DNA of 64,000 nt from Diploscapter coronatus (GCA_964036155.1 OZ038423.1:17251249-17315248); one strand, 5' to 3'; counted from the first letter of the stretch, positions 37,718-50,385 are shown. The notes: a model not told the origin generated them from the letters alone. A program made the numbers and translations.

Positions 37718-37842
37718 CAGGGATGTTCGCGGTGCAGTAAATTTTGGCTGCGGTGCGGTGTGCGATTTTTGAAAATATCTGCGGTGCGGTGTGAGAGGGC
37801 AAAAGTTGCGGTGCGATTTTTTTCGCACCGCGAACATCCCTA
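37718..37842. mobile_element. hAT-type MITE with 8-bp target duplication
   Basis: A 125-bp element with ends CAGGGATGTTCGCGGTGC and GCACCGCGAACATCCCTA. It is flanked on both sides by the perfect 8-bp repeat TAGGAAAC (37710-37717 and 37843-37850). Eight-bp duplications and CAGGGATG-type ends are hallmarks of hAT transposons. The interior repeats GCGGTGCGGTGTG. The perfect duplication suggests recent insertion. Confidence 0.88.
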
Positions 37843-37850
37843 TAGGAAAC

Positions 37851-39625
37851 GATGTGATTCATTTGGAAGGATGGTCTCATATGGTATCTTGTCGAATGAA
37901 AATGCTTCTCAAATTGTCACTCCGTAGGACTAGATAAATTTAATATTTTTGTCTAATATTGTTCTGTCATACATGGAAACTTCAAAGAGTGCGTCTTAAT
38001 TAAACGCGCATAAAAAGTGATATTTCTAATGCAGTCAGATTTGTAAGTTTTTTGGGCCGCAATATGCCTTTTACGACGAATTATCCCAGTCAGCTCTTAA
38101 TTACTATCCCTCATCACATGCTTAGAGATGATGGCGAATCTTTGCGGATGATTATTTGCAAGTCTGATAGCAGTGAAGTTCGGAAATACAACATGGCTTC
38201 ACTATACTTTCCAAAGTATGACGATACGATTTCCAATCACTTGGAAAGTGTCCTTTATTATGCAATGAAAATCACTGTCATGTTTTAACACTATTGTGCC
38301 GTAATCTTAAAATTGCCTAATAGAAGTGTTTAGAATTTTGATTTCCTATTGAAAGCTCTCTGAAACTCAACTTAGATTTTATATTTGTCAAAACTTTAAT
38401 TTCGAGCGAAAATAATGTGCGCGACGATAATTCTTCAAAACTGAGAAATCTTTCAAACAATGAACATGATAAAATCATTGGTCAACTGAGAATGTTTTCA
38501 TTATACCAAATTACGGAAATGCGTTTTCATAGAATGTTTGATAGGGCCAATACGAACTGATTTAAAATAAATAACAAACACAAATATTATCAGAAATTGC
38601 ATATTCCAGAAGTGCACATGGCGAGAAGAATGTACCCTCAAGCTCGTAGCGAATACTTCAGGAGAATGTGCTCGGATTTTGATATAGACAAACATAGAGA
38701 CAAAAGTGGTGGAGGCCGACTGATTCGAAATAAATACAGTCCGATTATTGAGTTCTCTGTTTCGTTTCATTTGAGAATTTAGTTATTCATATATAAGAAA
38801 AAAGTATTGATATAGGTTTAGGATCTTATACATCTAAAAATTGAATAATGTTAGTAAGAAATCAAACGAGGAATAAGATCGAAAAATTTCATGCTGATGC
38901 AACATGCACAGCATAAAAGAAATTGATTGATATTTAACGAACAATTCAATAATTGAAATTGTTCAGGAAATATTGATTGATAATAATTGATTTGAAGCAT
39001 AAATAAATTTCTTTGGTGATTTTTTTCTAGAAATAAAATTTGTTTAACAAGTGAATTTTGCTATTTTATATTTGGTAACGAGATTTTTGGCATTAAAAAT
39101 TCAATTTACTTATATATTTTTTAAATTATGATTCATATTTAGTTGTTTCAAACATCGAGTGCCATATTCTAGAGCTCGATGTGTAAAAATAGTGTTCGTT
39201 TTTAGCAGTATTTAATCTTTCTCGAAGTGACTGTTGATTTAGACTGTTTGAGTTGGATTTCGAATGTTTTCTGTGTTTATGTTGTGCATGTAGTGTATTT
39301 TTGCAGTCGAATTTCAAATTGCGACCCTTTTTCACTGCTGCAATTCAGCTGTGTCAGATCGATAGAAGGGGGCTGTCCCTTTCCCTTCACCCGTCTTCTC
39401 TCTTCTCATGCCTTTCCTTGCTTATTTCTCTTCGCTTTCTGCACTCATTCAATTCTTTCATTCTTCCCCTTTTCTCTTTTCACTGCATAAAAATTTTACC
39501 AGACAAAATAATAGGTGCTACGCGTTTGCAGGTTGCAGATTGCCTATCTCTCTGCCTTCTGTACCGATCAGTTTCTGTTTCTGTTTGTCTTTGTTTTGGA
39601 GAATTCTATCTGATTTATTACCGCG
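37851..39625. other. spacer without a supported gene
   Basis: AT-rich DNA upstream of the coiled-coil gene. Two open stretches, 38052-38288 and 38597-38782, have fairly coding-like composition (for example MARRMYPQARSEYFRRMC) but no compatible exons or domain could be found. Pyrimidine-rich sequence precedes 39626. Confidence 0.4.
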
Positions 39626-42600
39626 ATGAGTGATAAAATCGGCCATAGTAAGTCCTTCAAATTTGATGATTTTGTCGATGAAAAATTGAAAATGAAAACT
39701 AACTTTGCCGATATTCGATTTGACAATCACTATTTTCTACTGGAAAAATGACAAAACGTAATGTTTGTAAGACACTAGTTTTCCTTGGAATAAAAATGTA
39801 AGAGTAATGCGATAAGAAAGAGTGACTGTTTCTGCTCTTCCTTTTGCTGCTGCTTTGGTAGTTGAATTGTGCATTGCGTCATCCAAAAGCGATAATAAAA
39901 AAATTACAAATAAATCTTATGAAATTTTCTAGAGTTAAACAAAGAATATCATTTCAGTCGGCAGTCTTCGCATTCACATAGAACCGATAGAAGTTGAATT
40001 AGATGAAGAAAATGGCTTGCTTTGGACGTGTTTGCAAAGTGCCTTCCCCGGTAATAATTCGATTATCATCTTGTTGCATCATAACCATGAAAAACGAATT
40101 ACTGACTAGGTTGTTCCGGTCTGTATTACAAGGATCAAGATTCAAAATGTGCCGTGAGATTTGACGGGAAGAAATTCACGGCTCCGAGTGGAGACTGGGC
40201 CAAACGCACCTATTATGCAGCTCCAGGACAACGCTGTCTAGCACCCAACCATCTCGGCAGCTATGAAACTGCAACGAAACAATTCGAGAAGTCCGTTCTG
40301 GCTGTAAAGCAAATGCTCGGAGTTGCTGGTACATAAAGAAAATATAAATTAAACTGGTAACGCATATTCAGATCTTCAAACGTTATCAGGCAGGCCTAGA
40401 AGAGAACGATCGAGCAAAGTCTCGTCGACCACCAAAGACGAAGCAGCACGTGGAGGTGCAGAGGAGAAGGTCGAACAAGTGCTGCTGAGAACGGAGGAGA
40501 GTTCTCCTGGCAGGGAGAGGAGAAGGGAGCATTTGCAACCACTCACTGCTATTGTTGTATGACAACACACTGACATAATCAATCAGGCATTCAATCTGTT
40601 CAGGAAAGACAGAAAATGTTGGAGACGGCAGACAGAGACTTGACTCCGATAGAGATGCAGTTCGTGGATTTGGCACGGATCAGCACAGGCAAAGATGCAA
40701 TTATTGAAAAACTTCGGGAAGAAATCAAACAGTTGCATGACTCACTCAAGGAGAGGGAAAGGTATGAGAAATTCACGATACAGCATGATAAAAAGAATAT
40801 CATTTGTATAAACTTATCACTTTTGAATTTCGTAGCGATACAGACCTAGGGAAAACTTTCGTCGGACGAAGAAAATATGCCGGGGGTAGGTCGTAAAGGA
40901 CCTTCTGACAACCGTCCTCCCCAGGTCTGTGGAGATATAGTATTAGGGTTCTAATGTTAAAATTCAAACATTTTTAGAGATCCGATCACGTCCAAATTTA
41001 CTTTAAATATCAATTGCACGAACTTCTATCTGAAGTTGAAATGCAGTTGAGATTGTTATCGAAAATAAATTATGAAATCTGAAGTTAGGCTGAGGCTGAA
41101 TTGAAAAATTTTCTATGTAATGAAATTCCGTTGAAACTTTTCATTCTCCCCGATTTGTGCTAAATTTAATGTAAGTAGAATTTTTGTAACTTCAAAAGGC
41201 GCTAATAAAAAGCATAGTAGAGTAGAAGGAAAAAATCGAATTATTAATATCATAAAAGCATTCAATAGCAAACTCATTATGATCTAGTATTTTATGTCCA
41301 TGTTATCATGTTGTGTACGAAAAAATACATCTAAAATTACTTTCACTTTTCAGAGAGCTGAAGGAGAAAGAACTGTTTTGCACGGATTTGCAATCGCGTC
41401 AGAAGGCACAAGAAGAGGAACTGGCTCTATTCAGAAAACTCTCGGCTGAAAATGTCTATACTGGAAATCAGGTATTTGATATGAGATAAACAGTGCATTG
41501 ATATGCAAATCCTTCTTGTTATTTCAACATGACTTGCAGATTGCCTCACTGTCAGATCGACTCGCAGAAAAGGACAATCAATTCACTGAATATCGTAAAA
41601 ATGCAGAGAATGAAATTACCGAACTTAAGAATGAACTCAATGAGGCCGCTAAAAAGTAAGATAACATTTCTCATTTCCTACACTATCCGCTAAAAATCGC
41701 TATCTACTTTAACTTTTCCTAATTTTAATTTAATAAACGAAATAGAAAATGTTGATTATACGTTGTCACGTCGATATAAAATCACTTCGTAAACAATCAT
41801 GACCGAACTTCAAATAATTGAGAAAATGAAATTTTCTGCGATCCCATATAGAAAGTGAAATTTTAGACATCTATTTTTAATGTCATTTCTAGAAGAATTG
41901 GAATTATGCAAATTATCGAAATTAATTTTTCAAATTATGCCAATTTTCTTAAATAAATGCGACCTAAAAATCTTAAGATGAACTTCGGCTTAAATTCGAG
42001 TTAAGTTCGCACAGTCCTATCAAATCTGTCTAGATATTATTTTTACTAAAATCTTCATAACAGTATTCATAATTATTCAAGATTGGAGATAATAGAAAGC
42101 TTTTGTAGCAGTTGATTTAAATTGTTTTTCAGAAGCTGTGCACAGAACGACAATATTGAAAAGCAGAAGGAGAACATCGCTGAATTGACTGCCGAACTGA
42201 ACAGACTGGAACAGTCCCAGGTGGAGTTCGAGAGTCTGAGGAAGTCGTCGAATGCAGAAATAGAGACGAACGGCCAGATGAGGGCGGAGATAGAACGACT
42301 GCAGAAGGAGAATGAAGATCTGACTGAGAGACTGAAGGAGATGACCACCGCCTGGGAGGAGACAAACTCATTGGAGTCTGGACTTGTCAAGGAGAATACG
42401 GCTATGAAAGAAAAGTAAAGCAAACTGGTGTAAAATAATGAGAGTTGTGAAAATTTTAGGATTGCAGAACTAGAACATCGACTGAGTAATTACGACGAAA
42501 CTTTGAGTCGACTGAATGAAGACTGGAAGAGTCAAGTCAATGAAAAGCAGGAAGAATGGAGTCGTACGGTAAGCTAAGTAAAGATTGCAAGAACTGTTAT

Positions 42601-44937
42601 TATTTCTGGTGGAGATTAATTTTCTTTTAATCTCTTATAAACCATATACAGTGGCGAGCAGAGTCTGAAACGCTAATCATTTTTGGATATATGTTCGGTC
42701 TGCCCATTTATAGTGATCGAATCCGGTTGAAATTTTGCATACACATTGGGTGACTAAATCATGAAAGTCTGTCAAGTTTAGCTGACCTGAATCCATAAAA
42801 AAAGACGTTTTTCGAATTTTAAAATTTATACAAATTCCTTAGACTCGTGTGAGGGGGTCACAGAGATGGCTGATAGCGCGTTTTAATATTAATTTATCAC
42901 AGAATATTTACATCTAAAATTTATCCTATCTAAAAATTTATTTGACGTTTCCTGAACGATTAGTTGAATCAAAACTTCGTCAAAATAGCTAAATTAACTA
43001 TGGAAAAAACGAAAATTTTCGCTTCAACTATCCGACAAATCTGGTATAATATTTTCCGTAAAGTAAACTTAACCTGTAAATATTCTGTGATATAGTCGTG
43101 TTAAAATGCATCATAAACTCGCTTTGTTGCCTAATCATATGGGTTTCAGGAATTTTTTTAAAGTTCGTAATTTTTTACTTTTAGTATATAATGACAAATT
43201 TTCAAAAATTCTAAAACGCCTTTTATGGATTCGGGTCAGCTGAAACTTGGTAGACTTTCATCATTTTGCCATTCTAATATGTGTGCAAAATTTCAACCGG
43301 ATTCGATCACTAAGTGGGTGAACCAGACATATATCCAAAAATGATTAGCGTTTCCAAACTTTTGCTCGCCACTATATATCCGGGAAAGATGATTTTTAAA
43401 GCCGAAAAGAATATTTCTTTTGAGATAAATGGATAATATTTAAAGAAAATTATTCAGATTTTCAAATAAAAAATATCTGATAATATCTAGCCTAAACATA
43501 AATCGAAAAAAAATTCAATTTTCAGAGAACTCAATTGGAAACTGAAATGGAATCGCTGCGAAGCCAAGTCGCACAGCAGCAGAAACTTCTCGACGAAATG
43601 ACTCGAGAAGCGACGGAAGCAATGAGGAGGTCCATCGATCCCCTTATGAATATTTCTCTCGGATGAGATGAAAAACAAACAAAAACACACATTTCTATCT
43701 GACAAAACTGGTAGAATAAACTATAAATTCACAAAAAAAACACGGAAAATGTCGATGCTAATCACAATTTATCCCTTTGGAGCTATAAATTCACTTTCAT
43801 TCCATCTTTCGCTTGTAGCTGTACAAACCTATAAGTCCGTCCCAGTTATCTTGTTTCGAAGTGTTAAAATTAATCAGAATCAAAAGATTCATTGATAGAA
43901 TTGATTGTTGTCATTTCAGGGCCGAAACGCTGGAGGCCGCACGAAGCGAGTTGCTAGAACGCGCGAATGCTTCAGAATTCAAGAATCAGGTAGGACTTTA
44001 ATCTTAACCCTATAGCATTAGAACGTTTGGATCATAATTAGTTAAATGCTTCTAAAATACGTTGTTGGTTTATAGCTTGTGATTAGTTCTGGTGATAATT
44101 TGGCAAATTTTCTAGTTGTTAATTGTTGACTCACAAATTTAGTTTATTTAAACCTAAAAAATCGAGTTCTTCTGGGAATCGACTATTGATTGCTTCCGGT
44201 TTTGAATTCAATCGACTTTATTTTGTAGTGGTACAATATGCTTGGCTGATTGCGTCAATCGTCTGTCCTTCGATCGTCACGCTTGCTCATTGTCATTCCA
44301 TCATACATCGACTTTCTCCTTCCTTACCTACTCACTTCCTATCTCCACCCTTGGTGCAGTTAATTTTGTGTCTATAAACTTTAGCACCTCTCTTACTAAT
44401 AAATTTTAATGCTATTTCGTTCGAGATATTTTCGCTTACTTATTCAGTCAATCAATTTATGTGTTTGCCTTGCATTGTGATAGCCTGCTGTATACGTAAT
44501 CATAATAAACGATTGGCATATTATTTGAGTGAGTAATATTTTGGAAGTCCGATTACTCGATAAAATTAAAAATAATTAATTTTATAGTGAACAAAATTAT
44601 TCAGATGCGGAATTCATACTCAAACGATTTTTATCATTTTAACGAAAATAGGAACTGATTATCAAATAATGTACATGTGTGTATTTGATACTTTATCATG
44701 TTCTTAGTTTTTAATTCATTATGTGTCACCTTCATTGAGTAATCGAATTTTCACAATAATATAACATGATTATGTTAGTGATTTCGTTAATTGCAGGAAG
44801 GCCTGAAGCGACAAGTACGGCAGTTGTCGGAGGATCTGCGATATGCCGAGGATAAGGTGGCTGAATTGACGGGTTTGGTGGCATCGCTGGCAACCGATGC
44901 GCACTCCACTCGCAGGGACATCAGTGATTTGCTCTAG
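39626..44937 (+). CDS. TDP-43 N-terminal-like domain fused to a long coiled coil
   Basis: Twelve exons in perfect phase encode 538 residues: 39626-39647, 39958-40050, 40110-40328, 40372-40556, 40604-40761, 41354-41471, 41540-41655, 42133-42414, 42460-42568, 43526-43629, 43920-43989, 44797-44937. Residues about 10-85 match the N-terminal domain of TDP-43: IHIEPIEVELDEENGLLW, then FPGCSGLYYKDQDSKCAVRF, then FTAPSGDWAKRTYY, against human FPGACGLRYRNPVSQC and LHAPDAGWGNLVY. In TDP-43 this ubiquitin/DIX-like domain drives head-to-tail self-assembly. Residues 112-175 are a Ser/Arg/Glu-rich linker. From about 176 to the end the protein is charged heptad coiled coil (EKLREEIKQLHDSLKERER, RQLSEDLRYAEDKVAELTG). 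There is no RRM, no glycine-rich tail and no membrane segment, so this is not TDP-43 itself. I do not know a named family with this architecture. Poly(A) signal AATAAA near 45042. Confidence 0.85.
40845..40930. repeat. short inverted-repeat segment
   Basis: CAGACCTAGGG near 40844 is inverted near 40920 (CCCCAGGTCTG), bracketing about 85 bp in intron 5 of the coiled-coil gene. Only about 11 bp pair, so this is a weak MITE candidate. Confidence 0.3.
42650..43373. mobile_element. 0.7-kb foldback DNA element with long inverted arms
   Basis: The left arm starts AGTGGCGAGCAGAGTCTGAA and the right arm ends, inverted, TTTCCAAACTTTTGCTCGCC then ACT. The arms pair over roughly 200 bp with scattered mismatches: GAATCCGGTTGAAATTTTGC near 42719 pairs with GCAAAATTTCAACCGGATTC near 43286, and TCAGCTGACC-type blocks also pair. 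TA dinucleotides flank both ends, as expected for Tc1/mariner-type insertion. It carries no open frame and lies in intron 9 of the coiled-coil gene. Confidence 0.8.
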
Positions 44938-45758
44938 TTCATTCATTTATGGAAAGCATTGTTATGAAACCATTATTTTGTTGAATACATTCGGTGATAT
45001 ACATACAAATATGTTACTGCAATAATAACTGAAACGAAGAATAATAAAATAAGTTATTTCTAAGATGAATGTAGAAGTTGATCTCGGCATGTGGCTGCAC
45101 AACAAGTCTAGTCAAACATCGCGAGCACTTATCCAATAGTGAAAATGATAGAGGGGGACAGAAAAAGAAAGGAAAGGAATGGCACAGGCAAATGCACAGA
45201 GCAGGAAATATTCATTCACTTTTACAACAGCGAGGAGCATCGATAAGACAAGCAAAGACGCAGGCAACTTTCTTCCAGAGTACAATTTTGCCATAAACCG
45301 AAAGATGAGATGGAGAGATGCAAATGAGACACGCGCGGCACAGTCGTTGGCATGCGAATGTTCGTGAGAGTAAAAGTCATTAGCTTCAATCTTCCATAAT
45401 CAATCGATAAATCATGCTCTCATTCCTCAAAATTCTATCTGATCACAATCTCTCCCCTGCCACTGTATGTTCAGATATGGCAGCTTAGACCGTCTTAGCC
45501 GTGCCAAAAGGCTTCCCTTTTTCCGTCCCTAATTATTGCCGAATTACTGATAAGGTGCCGAAATGAAATACTATCCGGTTGCAAGACCAACACAGCAATG
45601 CTTTTCTTTCCTCGCATATTTCGTGCCGATCTCTGCATGTGGCATTTTGATTTATTAATTTTGTCGATTGATTCATCGATTGCAGGTAAAACAGCTTGGA
45701 TGTGGCAAGGAGGACAATAGGAGAGGAACGAGGATAACAGTCATCAGAGGAGAGGACA
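44938..45758. other. spacer between the coiled-coil gene and the exchanger gene
   Basis: It holds the 3' UTR of the upstream gene and the 5' flank of the exchanger gene. No gene or repeat was recognised. Confidence 0.5.
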
Positions 45759-48700
45759 ATGAGCAGACCAGCCAGAGCAGCGAACAGGCCAGGGGCCGTC
45801 TGGAAACTCGCTCGACTCGCCTTACTTCTCTTTATTATTATAACTACAGTCAAAGCCAAGGAATGCGAGACCGAGAGCGAGGTAAGTGACCATTTTTCCA
45901 AGATAAAATTTGAATTTTGATTGAGAAAGGTAGAAAAATGCCATTAAAATCAAACACAGAAGGATTATTATTAGTTTGTCTAGCAAGGGAAGTTTCTGAA
46001 GTGTTCGCCCCCAATTTGGCTGATTTTTACCAAGGGAGTATTTCATGGCACTGATCACGAATCCTAAGTCATAAAGTGCTGACGGCCGACGATTCGGACA
46101 GGGAAACGTGGATATCATTATGTGCAGCAGGAAAATGTATATGCCGTTCCGCGCAGTAGAGGAAAGCAGAGAAATAATGTATGCTAATTTCTGATTTCAA
46201 CCTTGCATGCAAGTTTCTGCGGTGCGAAACGGTGTTCACATTTGCCTGTCTGAATCGTCGCCCGTTAGCACTTTTTGACTTAAGATTCGTGATCAGTGCC
46301 ATGAAATACCCCTTTGAAGAAAAAATCAACAAAATTGGAGGCGAATGCTTCAAATAAATCCCTTGTAAGCTCAGAACATTCTAAATTCATAAAATTGTCA
46401 ATATTTATCGAAGACCATAGGAAAGTGGGTAAAAGTTATTAGTTTGGTCATATTTGTGAGAACATTATAATTTTCTTTAGAAAAAGTTGATCTTCATTTT
46501 TCGACATTTCATATTTAGTACTCACTTGAATTCATTTAAATTGTTGTTATTTTCCGTTTGCACTCTCGATACTTTTGCTGTTATTCTACGGCATATTTCT
46601 TCTTTCATCACTTTCAAAGACGAGAAGATGTGAAACTGTCGTGAGGTAGAGTAAGAAAATTTGCTAACAACAAGAGGTAGAGCAAATCGTTGAGAATTGG
46701 AAGAGTAATAAATGGAGAAGAAGATAAGCTTCTCAACTCATAAATTAAGATCAAACCGTTGATAAATGGTAGTCATATAATTGAAAGATAAATTTAAAAA
46801 TAAAAAAGAATCTATGATCTATGAACTTTCGTATATTTCATGAGGAACCTCGGGAGCGCTTTCCGATCGCCCTGTTCCAATGGAAAGAGGTGAAAGCTCC
46901 TCTCACAATCTGCTTGTGGCTGGTCGTCGCCAGTATTGCTAAAATCAGTCAGCCCTGTTCCAGTTTCAAGAAATTGATCAAAAATTTCAGTATTCAATCT
47001 TATACCGCATCTCAACGAAATGTTTCCTGATTCAGCTTTGCTTATTATGATAGGATTAGTTATTGGTATATTCTTCAATTTAATAGGAGTTAATAAGGTA
47101 AGAAAAACAATAAAATAGCAACTATTACAAGACAAAAATTGCAGAACGAATATTTTCTCGGCAGTGAGACTTTCATGCTTTTTCTCCTGCCTCCGCTTGT
47201 GTTCGATGCAGGTCTCTTCAGCTCTCTTTTAATCTTATTATTTCGAACTTCAGGATATTTCATGCCGACTAGGCCCTTTTTCGACAATTTCGGATCAATT
47301 CTAACCTTCGCTATGATTGGCACAACATTCAATATCGTCGCAATTGGTATGAAGTCATGTTGTCAAAGACACGAGAGTTGAAACCAGACATAAAATAATC
47401 AGCAGCCGATTTGAGGAAATTTCAATGATTCTAGAAATGATTTTAGCGAAAATTTCAATACCTAACAAAGAGGAATATTTAATTTTGGACATTATTTATT
47501 CCAATTGTTCAGACTTTGAAAATATTAATTTTAGTGAAAGAACTTTTTAGCTCTGTCTTTGTGGGCTATATCTCTGACCGGTCTGTTTTCTGTTGAGACT
47601 CCCCTACTCCACATGCTTCTCTTCGGATCTGTAGCTGCAGACGTCGATCCGGTCGCTGTCATTGTCATTTTCGAAGAACTTGGAGTCAGTTTGTTACTAG
47701 TACTTTTGTAGAGTCGATTGCATTTTTCAGGTCAACGATGTTCTATTCATTAGTGTGTTCGGTGAATCACTTCTAAACGATGGTGTTGCCGTCGTAAGTT
47801 ATTTCTCAATCAAGGGTTATTTCAATTTTTCCATAAGCCACTAAAACCAATGCTTAGTTAATAATTGCAGTTGCAATTCAAGCTTTTTACGGAACGAAAT
47901 TATGTTTTTGACATGTGATAAATTTAAACTTAGATTTTTATGGTGTTTTGTCTAAAATTGAATTTTTGATACCTGATTTTCAAAATTAAAAACTCGGCAT
48001 GTTTTTTCTGCGAAATTTCGTCGATTTTTTATTTCTAGGTGTTCTATCGAATGTTCAACATCTTCTCAGAAATCGGAGCAGAAAATCTTATTGCTCGTGA
48101 CTATGTATTCGGAGGCGTTTCGTATCTGATCGTTTGTTTCGGAGGCATTGGAATTGGATTGCTCTTCGCATTCATTGCCTGCTTCATTACAAAGTCATAT
48201 TTCTTTTGAATAGTTCGTGACAAAGCCAGGTTTCAGATACTCGAGGGACGTCAACATTCTCAATCCAGTCTTTGTCATCGTGATTCCCTATTGCTCGTAT
48301 TTGGTCAGTGAAATGTTCGGACTTTCGAGTATCATGGCGTAAGTCTTTTCATGGGCTTTAAGATGATTTTATGAGACGATACATGGTCTCCAGAATTGTA
48401 TTCTGTGGCGCAGCCATGAAGCAGTACATAGGAGAAAATGTTCCCGAGAAATCCGCAAACGCCATCGACTATTTCGTCAAAGTATGCATATGAGATTGAG
48501 TAAAGTTATTCCTTTTTTGCCAGGTGCTGTCACTTTCTGCCGAAACTGTTATCTTCGTGTTCCTGGGTCTATCAACCGTATCTTCGAACCACCACTGGGA
48601 CACTCCTTTCATCGTTCTGACTGTCGTTTTCTGCCTCGTTTATCGCACTCTCGGAGTCGTTGTCATGTGCTTCATTCTCAACAAATATCGCCTCAACAAG

Positions 48701-50385
48701 TTCACAAAGGTTGATCGGTCTTCTGCAAGCTATTCCGAACCATCTTGAAACTCAGGTCGATCAATTCATCATGGCCTATGGAGGCCTGCGAGGAGCTATT
48801 GCCTACGGTCTTGCGGTATCGCTGCCTGACTTCATTCCCGGCAAGAATATGTACATCACAGCCACAATCATCGTGATCTACTTCACTGTATTCTTGCAAG
48901 TAAGAAGAAAACTACTTGTATTCTATAAGCAATTAACGATAATCTAGGGAATTACGTTGAAACCGATTGCCGAGTTCCTACAGGTATTTTTCTTGTAACT
49001 CAAGCATTTTTCATTCTCACTCTTTACAGGTCGAGAAGAAGAACGTCCACAAGGCAAACATGATCGAATACATCTACAACGAGCTGATCGACTACTCAAT
49101 GGCTGGAATGGAGGACATTGCAGGCTTCAAAGGACATCACTGGATTCGAGACACGTAATCAGACACTTTTAAACTATTATAAATTGCAATTCCAGGTATC
49201 AATACCTTAACAATCATTATCTCAAGCCGATACTCGTCAACAAGGATAAAATACGAACTATGGATCAGACGAATATCGTCAAAGCCTGGAAGAGATTGCA
49301 GTTGCAGGATGCAAAGGCACTTATCAAGGCATGAACAATTGCAACTTATTGCACATTTCCAAGATGATTTTCTAGGGTAACGGTGACATAGCACGAAATC
49401 AACTATTCACGCAAGCACTTATGGATCACACAATGAGTCGACAAGGCAGTAGGGGGTTAGTCGTTGCTGATTATCTTTTAAAATGCAATTCTATGACTAG
49501 ACCCCGCAAACATTTTTCATGGTCATTCATCCGAGGTAAAACCATATCTACGAATAGATACGGGTGCAACTTAGGTATTCGGGCTATTAAGCAAATTTTC
49601 CGAATTCATTTTTTGCCTAAAAAGAGTCAAAAACGAACATAAACCCTGACACACGAATGTTGCCTTTTTAAATTTGCATACATTGTTTTTTCTCTGCTTG
49701 GATCGTTCGAATTTCACTCTTCATTACTCTCCTTTCTTATTAGACGTACGTCCCTGCGCTGCTCGTTCAGAAAATTGAAGAATGGTTTTTTGTCGAGAGC
49801 ATAAAAACTGGGTTCATTTTCAGTTTGACACTTGCGTCTTAATAGCCCCGATCATTTGAGAACTGTTTGTGATCGTTCGAACAGTATGAGCAAACTTTCA
49901 GCCTGAAAACGAAAATTTCCTTTACATGTGTAGAAATTTCAATCTTGGGTGAACAAGTAAAATTAGCGTACATCGTGCGCTTGTGGTCTCTATCTATGAC
50001 CACAAAATTCATCATATCTCAACTTTTGGCAAAGATAGTAAGAGCAAGTATGAAAATTATCATCTTCATTGATTATTTTAATGTGGTTAAAAATTTCGGG
50101 CGCACTTTATTAACAAATTAAATAATTTAAGTGGCGCATCGTCCATTGATCTGAATCGGCAAATGCGTGAACAGCACGGAATTACGATATACGATGATTT
50201 TGAGGAATCTAGGGGGGTTACGAGAAGATCCACAACAGCTTTCACAGGAGATAGCGAGGTGAATATTATTTTTCATGGTATTGTGCGAGTGTTTTGTGCG
50301 TGAATTATGAACAATCATGCACATAAAATGAACTAAAATTTAAAACTATTTTATGAATTTCAAATATTCATAATTTTAGGTTTGA
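45759..50385 (+). CDS. plasma-membrane Na+/H+ exchanger (SLC9/NHE, worm NHX)
   Basis: Eighteen exons give about 623 residues. An N-terminal signal-type helix ([19 protein letters not shown]) precedes the exchanger domain. Family blocks include [20 protein letters not shown] (amiloride-interaction region), [69 protein letters not shown] and [15 protein letters not shown], then the cytoplasmic part [18 protein letters not shown]. Exons: 45759-45881, 46845-46947, 46991-47097, 47145-47211, 47254-47346, 47551-47684, 47731-47793, 48039-48193, 48237-48338, 48394-48481, 48524-48709, 48756-48899, 48948-48983, 49030-49154, 49196-49328, 49376-49455, 50132-50258, 50380-50385. The intron at 49329 starts with GC, and reading through it meets a stop at once. 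With the last tiny exon the protein ends in SEV, a class I PDZ-ligand form. Without that splice it would run a few codons further. Confidence 0.95.
45985..46375. repeat. foldback element, GATCAC / AAAAAGTGC family
   Basis: The arms pair over about 110 bp: GTATTTCATGGCACTGATCA near 46038 against TGATCAGTGCCATGAAATAC near 46291, extending to CCCAATTTGGCTGATTTTT near 46011 against AAAAATCAACAAAATTGG near 46320. It fills much of intron 1 of the exchanger gene. It shares its core with the element at 23283-23632. Confidence 0.8.

Noticed and set aside
38597..38782. Frame containing MARRMYPQARSEYFRRMC
   Set aside because: Isolated, with no recognisable domain and no compatible neighbouring exons.
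39626..40328. Calling this gene TDP-43/TDP-1 from its N-terminal domain
   Set aside because: No RRM or glycine-rich tail follows, and the later exons are coiled coil with continuous phase.
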